From: Thinopyrum elongatum
Taxonomy: Eukaryota > Streptophyta > Magnoliopsida > Poales > Poaceae
Length of the DNA stretch: 64,000 nucleotides
NCBI GenBank assembly: GCA_011799875.1
Contig: CM022298.1
Coordinates: forward strand, 494,181,180 to 494,245,179
Direction of reading: 5' to 3'
Shown piece after piece: positions 53,641 through 64,000 of the stretch. Position 1 is the stretch's first letter. Each line of letters starts with the position of its first letter. Both the position numbers and the translations under genes were made by a program. The notes beneath the pieces are model-generated. The model was not told the DNA's origin. It saw only the letters and a list, made by a program, of their open reading frames with translations, and searched no databases.

Positions 53641-56600
53641 TGTAACACCCATAGAGTTAAGCCACAGTAACCACTCACTGATGGTGCCATGTCATCGCAA
53701 TTATTTTTCTAAACCTCACTTTGTTCCAAACCGAATTCAAATTCAATTTAAAATAAAGTCAAATTATTATTTCTTCAAACAGTAAAAAAAATGTCCGCTG
53801 AGTTGCAAAAATTCACTAACAATTTGTGCTAAAGAAACCAACATTTTATGAATAATTAAAATGCCCTTGACCTAATTAAAATTGGACCAGTGACATTTAA
53901 TTGGTTCATTTCAATTTAAATAAATACTTAAACTGTTTAGAATAAATTGAAACCTTTTTGTGCTAGTGCAAAATATGTCCTAGTATTTAGGTGCCAATTT
54001 TCCTATTAAACCAAATTTGTTTAGTAGCTCAAGTGATACAAAACAGTAGAGAAAGAAAAGAAAAAAAAGGAAAAGGCCTAACTAGTACAATGGGCTCTAA
54101 GTGCATAGTGCACTGGCCAAGCCCAAAAGGGTGTCATCCCCTTCCCTGTACTAGACAGAGGGCGTGGCAGCCATCTGGCCGCCATGGCCGTGCCCTGTCC
54201 ACGCGTCGGCCATCCGCTGGCCCTGCAGGGTGGATAAGGCCGCTCCTCTCTCCCCTCGAACGAACCCTAGCACCATTCCTCCCCTCCCCCGCACCATTTT
54301 TCTTCTCCCCAATGCTCGTGTGCCTCTGCGGTCGTCGCGCCGCCATAGTTGTCATGGACACAAGCCGCTCCCTACCTCGCGATCATGTCCAGAAGACGCA
54401 GGCCCTCGTCCTCAGCATCGAGGTGGACTACCTCAAGCTGGATCGCCGAGACGACGCCGCATCCACCGATCACCATCGTCAGCAACCGCCACTACATCTA
54501 CTCGATTTGCGCTGCTCCGGCCACCCGTGTCGTCCCCGAGCTCGCGTAGACCTCACCGTGAGCCTCTCCTCCATTTCCCCCTTCCCACCCCCTCGTTTAA
54601 GATGTCGTGGCCGTGCCCGCTCCCCGTAGGCCGTGCTCATCACGGCCCCTGCTTTGCTCGCCGCACCCTTGCTACTTCTTGAGCTTGCGTTGATTTTTCC
54701 CTTAAAGAGGAAAGGGTGATGCAGCAAAGTAGAGATAAGTATTTCCCTCAATTAAGAACCAAGGTATCTATCTAGTATGAGGCACAAGCAAGTCTCCAAT
54801 CTATGCACCTGCACAAACTAACAAACACTTGCACACAACGCGTAAAAGGGGTTGTCAATCCCTTCACGGTCACGAACAAGAGTGAGATCTAATAGAGATG
54901 GGTATAAAAGATAAATAAAAGAGCAAACTAAAGTAAATATAAATAAATTGCAGCAAGGTATTTTTGGGTTTTTTGGTTTATAGATATGAAAATATATGAT
55001 GGAAAATAGACCCGGGGGGCATAGGTTTCACTAGAGGTTTCTCTCTTGAAAGAAAACATACGGTGGGTAAACAAATTACTATTGAGCAATTGATAGAAAA
55101 GCGCATAGTTATGACGATATCTAAGGCAATGATCATGAATATAGGCATCACGTCCGTTACAAGTAGACCGAAACGATTCTGCATCTACTACTATTACTCC
55201 ACACGTCGACCGACTCCTACCTGCATCTAGAGTATTAAGTTCATAAGAACAAAGCAACGCTTTAAGTAAGATGACATGATGTAGAGGGATAAACTCAAGC
55301 AATATGACATAAACCCCATCTTTTTATCCTTGATGGCAACAATACAATATGTGCCTCGCTACCCCTTCTGTCACTGGGTGAGGACACCTCAAGATTGAAC
55401 CCAAAACTAAGCACCTCTCCCATTGCAAGAAAAACCAATCTAGTTGGCCAAACCAAACCGATAGTTTGGTTAGAACTACAAAGATATCTTAATCATGCAT
55501 ATAAGAGTTCAGAGAAGACTCAAATAATATTCATAGATAATCTGATCATAAATCCATAATGCATTAGATCTCAACAAACACACCGCAAAAGAAGATTACA
55601 TTGGATAGAACTCCAAGAACATCGAGGAGAACATGGTATTGAAGATCAAAGAGAGAGAAGAAGCCATCTAGATACTAGCTATGGACCCGTAGGTCTATGG
55701 TAAACTACTCACGCATCATCGGAAGGGCAACAAGGTTGATGTAGAGGCCCTCAGTGATCGAATCCCCCTCCGGCAAGGTGCCGGAAAAGTCCCCAAGATG
55801 GGATCTCATGGGAACAGAGGCTTGCGGCGGCGGAAAAGTATTTTGGTGGACGCTTCTGATGTGTGGGCAATATTTTTGAATTTATAGAGATGGAATTAGG
55901 GTTGGAGGACACCCGAGGGGCCCACAAGCCCTCAGGGCGCCCCCTGGGGCGCACCCTAGAGGCTTGTGGCCTCCTCGGGACTCTTCTGACCCTCTTTCCA
56001 AGTCACGTAGGTTTCTTCTGGTCCAAGAAAAATCATCATAAAGTTTTATTCCGTTTGGACTCTGTTTGATATTCCTTTTCTGTAAAAGTCAAAAACAAGG
56101 AAAAAACAGAAACTGGCACTGGGCTCTAGGTTAATAGGTTAATCCCAAAAATAATATAAAATAGCATATTAATGCATATAAAACATCCAAAACAGATAAT
56201 ATAATAGCATGGAACAATCAAAAATTATAGATACGTTGGAGACGTATCAACCCTCTCGCCTCAGGCCGCGTACGACCGTGGCTTCGCACATGCCCGCCTG
56301 CGGGCCCTGGCCTCGACTGCTGCTATTGCACGCGCGCCCGCTACCGCGCGCCCCTGGTGCTTCCGTCGCTGCTGCTCACCAATGTTGTTGCACTGCTTGC
56401 CCCGCTTACTCTGCTGCTGCCCCCCCTCGCGCTCCCTGCTGGCCCGTGGCCGCCCCTCCTATTCCCGTGGCAGCCCGCACTGGCCGTCACCAGCGGCCCA
56501 CGCCGGCGCTCGCCATTGCCCGGGGCAACAGGCCTTTGCGCGCGTGAGTGGCCGCTTAGGCCACTGCCTTGTGGGGCCCCCCTCCTGTTTAGTGGGGACT

Positions 56601-57592
56601 AATCACCCCCCTCCATTAGAAAATTAACCCCCATTTAATTATCCTAATCCCCTGTTAAATTAACCCTTGACATAAGCATGTGCCTAGGATGTGTGCGATC
56701 ACCCTTGTTAAAAAACTATTTAGTTAGATCTTAGACAATGACATGGTGGCCCCCTCTAACATTGTAGCAGTCCACTCAGTCAACATTGACTGTTAACCAG
56801 ATGACTCAGCACACTTGGCCCCACTGTCATACACCTAGCCTCCCTGCTGTGCACACTTCAGTGTGTGCACATAGCATTTTGCTATTAAAATTTGAATTAA
56901 TAAGAAATTCCAAAAAATGATAAAACTTTAGAAAATCATACAAAATAAACCGTAAGTCGGATGAAAATAAAATATATATGAAAAATGATCAGAATAATAT
57001 GACGAATCTGAATATGCTATCCACATACCTCTCACTTGCCTCCAACACCGCAAAAATGGAACCATCCCCTCCGATTCATCTGTCCGAAAAATGCCAAATG
57101 CCGGGAAAACATTCTCAGATGCTTTCCCGCTTCATTTGTAACGTATAGCACTGCGTTAGGTCACCCCTAGCACGGCGTATTATCATGTATTGCTTTGTGA
57201 TGCAATTGATTGCTCTGTTATTTATTGTGTTCCCCTCCGTTACTTCTTTTCCGGTAGACCCCGAGACCGCTGTTGATCCGGTGATCGACTACTTCACCGT
57301 CGAGGGTCTGTATCTGTCTGCAGAGCTTCTAGGAAAGCAAACCCCCCTTGATCATTCTGATATCACCCATTCCATTCTCTCTCATGCTTGCATTAGATTT
57401 TGCTACTGTACTTGATTGCTCCTATTCTGATGCATAGCCTGCTTTTGTAACCTGCTCTTGTACCTTACCTACTTATCCTAAACTGCTTAGTATAGGTTGG
57501 TTAGTGATCCATCAATGGCCCCTCACCTTTTCCTTGTTGCCCCTGCTGGATTACCAGGTGACTTGACCAACGTGATCAACGTGATCAACCTG
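53641..57592 (+). repeat. LTR starting TGTAACACCC, split by a solo LTR and truncated
   Basis: The start TGTAACACCC follows a PPT-like tract. The LTR continues after the solo LTR at 54670-56249, giving about 2.4 kb of its own DNA. The right end is not seen, because a Mutator-like terminus begins near 57593. GC-rich ORFs at 54150-54630 and 56260-56600 look like LTR sequence, not genes. Confidence 0.55.
54670..56249 (-). mobile_element. Second solo LTR of the G4-type family
   Basis: On the - strand it starts TGATACGTCTCCAACG and ends AAGAAGTAGC. The perfect TSD ACCCT occurs at 54665-54669 and 56250-56254. It is closely similar to 28236-29824 and lies in the same orientation. Confidence 0.9.
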
Positions 57593-57790
57593 CTCTTGAC
57601 GATAATTGTGACAAAACCACGTATCATCGTAGATGTGGTGGGCTCCTACTTCTATGACAAAAAATCATGACAGAAAATGGGCTTTTCGTCCTGGGCGGGC
57701 CGGGGACGCACCTGCATGACATTCTTTGGGCCATCCATGACGGAAAAAATCATGGTAGATGCAAGGGCGAGGAAAATTTCGGGGAGTTCC
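57593..57790. mobile_element. Probable Mutator-like transposon terminus
   Basis: GACGATAATTGTGACAAAAC, then ATGTGGTGGGCTCCTACTTC and TATGACAAAAAATCATGACA, resembles terminal sequence I associate with grass Mutator-like elements. The opposite terminus is not in the window, so the element probably extends past 64000. The exact left border and TSD could not be fixed. Confidence 0.4.
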
Positions 57791-57879
57791 CGGTTACGGT
57801 GGGTGGTCGGGGCCGAGCAATGCACGGAGGTTTGCGCATTTCTCCCGTACACGTACGTGTGTGTGTGTGCGAGGCGTTG

Positions 57880-58030
57880 GGCTCTAACTGAACCCGAGCG
57901 AGGCGTTCGCTTACTGAACCCGAGCGATTGCACTAGCTACGTTACTGAACCCGAGCGATCGATCCCTTGGCTGTTAACTGAACCCGAGCGATTCCTTCGC
58001 TACTGCTGCTAACTGAAGCCGATCGAACCT
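57880..58030. repeat. Short tandem motif ACTGAACCCGAGCG
   Basis: Five copies occur near 57887, 57912, 57943, 57977 and 58011 (the last is altered) with spacers of 25-34 bp. Confidence 0.7.
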
Positions 58031-58054
58031 GCCTCTTGATGACCAGTGACCGTT

Positions 58055-58690
58055 GTTGGGGGTTGGATGAACAGTTCCCAGTGGGGGTTGGATGAACAGG
58101 ACCCCGTGGTAGTAGGTCATTGCCACTGGATGAACAGGACCCCGATCGAGGAGGCCACCACACCCGAGCCGGTTGGGGTGGATGAACAGGACCCCGTGGA
58201 GGGCTAGTTGAACAGTAGCCGGTGGAGGCTGGATGAACAGTAGCCTGTGGATGAACAGTGTCTGTTGGATGTTGGAGCAAGTCAACAGTGGATGAACAGC
58301 AGCCCGTGGAGGCTGGAGCGAGGAAGTAGACAGTGGATGAACAGTAGCCGTGGAGTCCCGTTTTCTGGTACGCCACACCCCTCCAGATGAACAAGACCCT
58401 GTTTCGACCGTACGCGCTCCAACATAAGTCTGTTTCCTCCGTTTTGCAGTACACCACACCCCTCCCGATCAACAGGATCCTGTTTTGACCGTAGCCGGTC
58501 GAATAGAAGGCCGTTTCCTCCGTACTGTGGTACGCCAGACCCCGTTTCGGCTGTTCCGTCCAAGCCAGTTGGCTCCGGATTAACATGACGCATTCCGTTG
58601 CCTCCAGATGAACACGACGCAGTTTCTCCGTTCCGACCCAGCCGGTTGGCTTCTGATGAACAGGATGCTGTTGCTGCCATCCGGTGCCTC
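58055..58690. repeat. Dispersed motif GTGGATGAACAG(GACCCC/TAGCC)
   Basis: About nine copies lie between 58064 and 58345, with further degenerate AGATGAACA and GATTAACA copies to about 58665. The long frames across it on both strands look like repeat translations, not genes. 58690-58970 is rich in CGTACGTA-type short palindromes and holds no gene. Confidence 0.65.
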
Positions 58691-58969
58691 TCCATGTACA
58701 CGAGCCCTGGCCGTACGTATGCGCGAGTACGCATTCGAGACCCCGCCCGTATGTACGTACATGGCCGTATTTTTTGGCATGTGGTTGTACGTACATGTAC
58801 ACGGTTTAGAAGGGATTGCCTCAACTTCTACATCGGGGGCTCTACTACTACACGTGCCACTGCTTGCTCGGCCATGGTTCATCGTTGCAGAGAACCGATC
58901 GACCAGTATGTGCGTACATGTTCGCGACCAGACAGACAACGCTACGTATGCTTTGACCATGTGGGTCCC

Positions 58970-60425
58970 AACTGTCAGGGAGGATAAGGAGGCACTTCCT
59001 TGCGTGTGAAGATATAGCTGGTGGGTCCCAGCTGTTAGGGGGAAGAATCATTTTTTTTGCCCGTAATATGGACGCACTTCCTTGCGTGCAAAGATGTAGC
59101 TGGTGGGTCCCAGCTGTCAGGGCGAAAACATTTTTTTCGCAAAATACAGAGCCCTTCCGGTAGGTCCCCGCTGTCAGGTGGAGGAATCATTATTTTGTGC
59201 GTAATAAGGAGGCACTTCCTTGCTGCGGCCATGGACTTAGCTGTCAGCCTCTCCACGTACAGTCCTCTTCCGATGTAAGTCGTTCCTTGACCACATTGAC
59301 TACACCGCGGCGAGAACACCAAGGCGGTGGACGACGGCGAGGCCTAGGAAAGGAATGACCCGGAGCCGGGGAAGACACGGCAGTTGTTTCCCACGGGGAG
59401 GGGAGTATGAGGGTTTACTGGTTCGGTTGCAGTGTGAGGCTGCCATCGCCAGAGAATAATAGGAGGTCTGGGTGAGTACAGGGATGGCCAGGCCAGCGAT
59501 GGGAGTAGGGTGGGGTGGTGAGGCCTATGCAGCAGCAGAGCCGGCCACGAGAGGCAGGAGCAGGCGGCACAGCCGGCGCTGGTTTGGGCGGCTGGAGCAA
59601 GAAGACCAGAGGTTGAAGAAGCACGACGGCCGTTGGATGGACATTGTACGGTCACTGCATCTAGAATCGTTTATATTGACTAAGTTGACAAAGCCCTCCA
59701 TCCGCGTCAACTTAGTAGGCCCACAAGTCAGCCTCCAAATATGGTGGGTCCCAGCTAGCAGGGGGAGTATTAATTTTTTTGTGCGTAATAAGGAGGCACT
59801 TCCTTATGTGCAAAGATATAGCTGGTGGGTCCAAGCTATCAGCGGGAGGAACATTTTTTCGCGAAATACAGAGGCCCTTCCGGTGGTTCCCCGCTGTCAG
59901 GTGGAGGAATCATTATTTTGCACGTAATAAGGACGCACTTCCTTGCGTGCGGCCGTGGACCCAGCTGTCAGCCTCTCCATGTACAATCCTCTTCTGATGG
60001 ATGTCGGTTGTTGACCACGTTGACCATGCCGCGCCGAGAGCACCAGGGCGGTGGACGATGGCGAGGCCTAGGAAGGGAACGACACGGAGCCAGGGAAGAC
60101 TCGGTAGTTGTTTCCCACGCGGAGGGGAGTACGAGGGTTTACTGGTTTGTCTGTCGTCGCCGGAGAATAACAGCAGGTGTGGGTGAGTAGAGGGATGGCC
60201 AGGCCAGCAATGGGAGTAGGGTGGGGCGGTGAGGCCTGCGCGGCAGCACAGCCGGCCACGGGAGGAGGGAGCAGGCAATCCCGCTGGCGCTGGTTTGAGC
60301 TGCTGGAGCAGGAAGAGTAGAGATTGAAGAAGCACTACAGTTGTTGGACGGACATCTAACAGTCACTACTCTCGTGTGTTGACTAAGTTGACACGGCCTT
60401 GTGTGCGCGTCAACCTTTTTTTAGG
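58970..60425. repeat. Two ~720-bp direct repeat units
   Basis: Unit 1 (58970-59745) and unit 2 (59746-60425) share GTGGGTCCCAGCTGTCAGG, CAGGTGGAGGAATCATTATT, GGCGGTGGACGACGGCGAGG (59324; 60047) and GAGAATAATAGGAGG (59451; 60163), ending near GTTGACTAAGTTGAC. A third unit is at 61140-61764. Confidence 0.7.
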
Positions 60426-61139
60426 AAAGCGTACGCGTCAACCTAGTAGGCCCACAAGACAGCCTCAAATATGTGGAAAATAGCATACAACCCATCTAAC
60501 ATTATTGCTAATAAATGTACAGCCCATTGGCTAATTCTTAAGGATCTTGTTGAAGCCCATATTCTTTTTGTTGCCATTACAGCCCATATTCTGGCCACGG
60601 TTAAAAATCCAACGAAATTTTCATATTTCGGTGCGGTCCGAACTGTTTCTAATCCCGAAATTTCGAATCATGTTCAAACTAATTTAAAAATAATAAATTT
60701 ATATCAATTTAAAATCCAATATAATTTTCCCCAAAAAAACAATTAAATTCAAAATCTCAAAATCTTAAAAAAACAATATTTGAAACTAATTGCCGATTTG
60801 CTGTGTTTTTAAAATTTACATCCCATTTCTTACTACTTCATTTTCTGGGCAAGTGAATACATCGCTCTCGTCTTGAAAGATTTGCAGCCCAGTAGGGCAG
60901 AGAAAGCAAGTAGGCCTCTGTTGGGTATTTCTTAAAAAAAAGTAGAACTGGGCTAGCCATTTTCAAATTGAAAAAAAACACAACTGGGCTCATTATGTGG
61001 TAAACATAAAATAAAACCCTGGCTAGACGGGCCACAGCCCCCGCACAGCCCCGTTGTTACCCTGATCCGTCCCTAAAACTAATACTAAATAGCAACTGCT
61101 TGTTCCTCAAAAAAAGTAAATAACAACTACGCGACCTGA
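60426..61139. other. AT-rich spacer; no gene
   Basis: The segment has many AAAAAA runs and several CAGCCCAT(A/T) boxes (near 60500-60590). I see no supported gene or RNA. Confidence 0.5.
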
Positions 61140-61764
61140 TGGATCCCTGGTGTCAGCCGCTCGTTGTGTAATTCTCTCATTTATTGACTACGTTGACAAT
61201 GGCGTGGGCCCAGATGTCCAACCATTAGGAGGAACCCTTTTTTTGGGCTTGTAATAACGAGGCACTTGCTTGCGTACTGCCATGACCCTGGTAGGTCCCT
61301 ACTGTCATCCTCTTCACGTACAGTCATCTCCTTATTCCTCTTGGTTGTTGACCATGTTCACAACACCAGACGATGGTGCACCACGCACGATGAGCGAACC
61401 AAGGCGAAGGACAATGACGAGGCCTCAGACAGGAACGAACAGGAGCCGTGGCAGATGCGGCAGTCTAGTCGCAGGCGGAGGGGAGTACGAGGGTTGACTG
61501 GTTCGGTGCGGGTGCGTGTTGGGGCTGACGTCGCCGGAGAATAACAGGACGTGCGAGGGAATAGAGGGATGGACTCGTCAATGTTTGAGGGTACGGTAGG
61601 GCGGCGGAGGCATAGCCAGCCGTGGGAGGCGGGAGTAGGCGGGACCGACGGGGTGGTTTGGTTTGGGCGGTTGGAGGAAGAAGACAAGAAATAGAAGATA
61701 CACGACATATGTTGGATGTCAATCCAACGGCTGGTAGGCAGAATCATTTGTTGACTAGTTAGTC
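61140..61764. repeat. Third copy of the ~720-bp unit
   Basis: It shares TTGTTGACCATGTTCACAAC, GACGAGGCCTCAGACAGGAA and GGAGAATAACAGGACGTGCG with units 1 and 2. Its right edge at GTCGAC coincides with the edge of the F-box homology. Confidence 0.6.
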
Positions 61765-62169
61765 GACACCACCTTGGATAGGCTTTTTCCTCATGGGTCC
61801 AAAATGTCAGAATCCAAATCTGTCACGGCCATGCAGCCTTTCTTATGAAAATTTACAGCCCATTTGGTGTGCTAGTTCAAATTAAGTTTGTGGGTGCTGG
61901 TGGGGGCTAATCACTTGGGTTCTGTAATGCACAGTGAGCTCAAGCAGCCGACGAGAGTGATGTTATTTCCCTTGGTTGGGATTTGTTACAATATTTCTCT
62001 CTTAATTAAACAAATGTCAAGCCATTTGCCTTGTTTCAAAGAAAATATGATAGTCACAGCCAAGTTGAAAAGGGCAACAACATCTAACTCCAGCTTACAA
62101 ACTGTACAAAAGCATGAGGGTTAATTGTTCATCAGGTTTAGACAAAACCCAGATTGAAAAGGGCAACAA

Positions 62170-63886
62170 CATCTAACTCCAACACTGTTTTCGGCAGTCA
62201 CAATCAAATGGATCGGTCAGGTCCATAGAATGAACATCCTGGGTCGTAAAATTTACTAGATTATGACCACAAGATGTTGTAAATAGAAGCCCAACACGTT
62301 CAGAAGCCCTTTTGTCCACCTGAAACTCCTTTTTTTTGCTCTTCGACATACCCATCCATCAAAACCATGCTACTGATAAACTTAAGCCTGATGGACAATA
62401 GTAGCCTCGCATTCAGCAGGAAGAATGTGACAAATCTAGTGTTTGCATGGTTGGCTACATATCGTTCCGGCGTTATTGTCTTCAATCGAATGTCATGAGA
62501 ACTGAGAAAATCCCGGTGCTTACGAATCCACCGATTGGTTATAACTTTCTTACCCCGTCCTGTTGCCTAAATAGACATAAAGATTGAAAATAGTTAAGGT
62601 CTAAAAAAAGAGTGTCAAAAGAGAAACAATTGAACGGTTAATTCTAGTACACTATATGCGGGCTTCCAATGTGCGTGAAATTATCACCTTTATATACAAC
62701 TTCTCCAGACATGGAAAGCATTGCAACAAGCCAATAATCTTGTTTAGATCAAAACTATTCATATGGATATATAAGATCTTGACAGAATCTAGCACCATTG
62801 ATAGGCTATCCATGGACAAACTCTTCATTGAGCATAGAACATAATATTAGTACAAAAAGGGTACTCCAAGATGATATAGAACTTATGCGCATAAATTTAA
62901 AATGCAGCTTATGATTACAAGTGTAGATGATAATATACAGTACCTGAAGAACTGTGGAGCAAAACACCATCTTGAAATGAGCACAGAGATCATGTATTAC
63001 ACCCAAAGTCTCCAGTTTAGGCGGAGAGATGATAGTTATTTCCGACGATGAATAACGAGAATCAAGGATCAACCTTTGAAGTGAAGGGGCATCTTCGATG
63101 ATGAGCTGCCTTCCGTCAAAAGAAATTCCAACTCTTACAAGGTTAGGCGACTTTATTTGGAGACAACCGATTCTAACTGTGAAAACAAGCACCAAGCACT
63201 CCAGGGCAGGGCAACTGGAGTGGATGATGTTGTGCAATGAGGCCTCCGACATACGAACCCGCACAAATGAAAGTTTTTTTAGAAATGGGAGTTGAAGGTT
63301 TAGTACCAGATTGTCTGGTAGGTTGCACAATGCAAAGGTCGCGGTGTGGAGAGAGGAAGAAAACCGCGAGATGGACATCAGTGCTGAGGGCACAAGTACA
63401 TGGCGTTCGGTATGTGGTATGTGATTTCTGGGGGAATAGTAGAACTCAAGCAGCTATAGTTCTGTGAATTCAGGGGATTTCAGCCAAGCGTCCATCATGC
63501 AGGGCATGCTCAGGTAGCATGTCGGGATGCAGAGGCCTTGAACAGAGCCCTGGTGGGAGGAGATGATGGCTCCAGGGAGTTCAAAATCATTAAAGAGAGA
63601 TAGCTGACGGCAGTCGAGATTAAGTGGCCCGGCGCGCCATAGAGGGTGCCACCAAGTTGAGAGGACTCGGGTGCGGCAGCAATCCTTGGTGGGGAGAAGC
63701 GAGATGATCTCCCCAAGGATGGCGTCCGGGAGATCGCTGATGCGGTCCACTCAAGATTCTATGGGTTCCTCGGATCTGGTGGGGGGGCTCGCCGCTTCTC
63801 CCCTCGCTGTCGCATGCGGGATCTACAACAGGGGTCGCCGCTGGTGGGAGCCTCATCTTCTTGGTGTTGGGGTCAGCCGACTCCAT
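62170..63886 (-). pseudogene. F-box/LRR-FBD gene, copy 2
   Basis: The ATG at 63886 opens MESADPNTKKMRLPPAATPV. The F-box core [20 protein letters not shown] starts at about 63747. LRR-like strands follow (SLHNIIHSSCPALECLVL, IEDAPSLQRLILD, SPPKLETLGVI). Exon 1 ends at 62944 before a GT donor; exon 2 is about 62835-62688, ending before GTGATA. The last exon, from about 62570, gives HDIRLKTITPERYVANHANT and RFVTFFLLNARLLLSIRLKF, an FBD-like end. Lesions are a C-run frameshift near 63777-63785, a TGA just before DRISDL and a TAG near 63455. This copy is fuller than copy 1 at its 5' end but still looks non-functional. Confidence 0.7.
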
Positions 63887-64000
63887 TTTCCTCGAGGGCG
63901 TCGCGTCGAGCTCACGGATTTGAGCAGAGCAACGAATGATGAGCCTAGTTGTAGTGCGAGTGAAGAAGAAGGGGAGCTGGGGTTTTCTGTAGTAGTGAGG
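63887..64000 (-). other. 5' flank of F-box copy 2
   Basis: On the - strand this precedes the ATG. It is likely 5' UTR and promoter DNA; the window ends before more can be said. Confidence 0.35.

Noticed and set aside
54150..54630. GC-rich 212-codon + strand frame, possible gene
   Set aside because: It lies inside the TGTAACACCC LTR, with no motif and no conserved partner here.
57942..58802. 286-codon - strand frame with repeated CSS/HPL peptides
   Set aside because: It is the translation of the GATGAACAG repeat array, with no domain.
1..64000. tRNA, rRNA, plasmid-type origins, bacterial operons, toxin genes, pararetrovirus sequence
   Set aside because: I looked for cloverleaf patterns, rRNA cores and the coat/movement-protein motifs of plant pararetroviruses and saw none. 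The window is consistent with plant nuclear transposon DNA only.

Overview
The window is plant nuclear DNA from a large, repeat-filled grass genome. The LTR termini (TGATACGTCTCCAACG...), the Tat-type Ty3/gypsy elements with two RNase H domains, the CACTA transposon and the F-box/FBD gene fragments all point to the wheat/barley/Aegilops tribe; that assignment is inference. I see no intact ordinary host gene. Nearly everything is transposable elements inserted into one another, plus gene pieces carried by them.

Nesting, resolved from target-site duplications (TSDs) and reading-frame continuity. Element E1 is a Tat-like Ty3/gypsy element running from before position 1 to 53123, about 10 kb of its own DNA spread over 53 kb. 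Three insertions split it. (a) 4398-11796 is N1, a non-autonomous LTR element on the + strand (TSD CGCGG/CGTGG). (b) 12787-41374 is a CACTA DNA transposon (TSD TTG). (c) 41860-49064 is N2, a second copy of the N1 family on the - strand, inserted in E1's integrase core (TSD GTGTG). The CACTA was itself entered by G4 (16968-24274, a coding-poor gypsy element), by a solo LTR (28236-29824, TSD CGGAC) and by E3 (32881-41355, another Tat-like element, TSD GCAGC). Right of E1 lie the 3' end and LTR of a different gypsy element (53124-about 57592) holding a second solo LTR (54670-56249, TSD ACCCT). After that come a Mutator-like terminus with repeat arrays and a second F-box/FBD pseudogene (62170-63886, - strand).

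How the parts relate. E1 and E3 carry gag, protease, RT, RNase H, a second archaeal-type RNase H and integrase, all decayed. Each also has an antisense ORF between pol and the 3' LTR that resembles a plant B3 DNA-binding domain. N1 and N2 have no protease, RT or integrase. They keep Tat-type LTRs, a primer-binding site, a relic of the gag start, and one long antisense gene. Its three-exon structure is identical in both copies (introns of 86 and 108 bp); it has an N-terminal domain like the 'putative gypsy type transposon' family and a long coiled-coil C-terminus. N1/N2 and E1 share LTR blocks, which suggests a non-autonomous/autonomous pair, and both N copies sit inside E1. The CACTA carries an AP2/ERF gene with one stop, a B3-like exon fragment, a GC-rich exon and an F-box/FBD gene fragment whose relative lies at 62 kb.

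Coordinates of LTRs and TSDs come from reading termini by eye and should be good to the base where a TSD is quoted. Domain names are my recognition of motifs, not database results.
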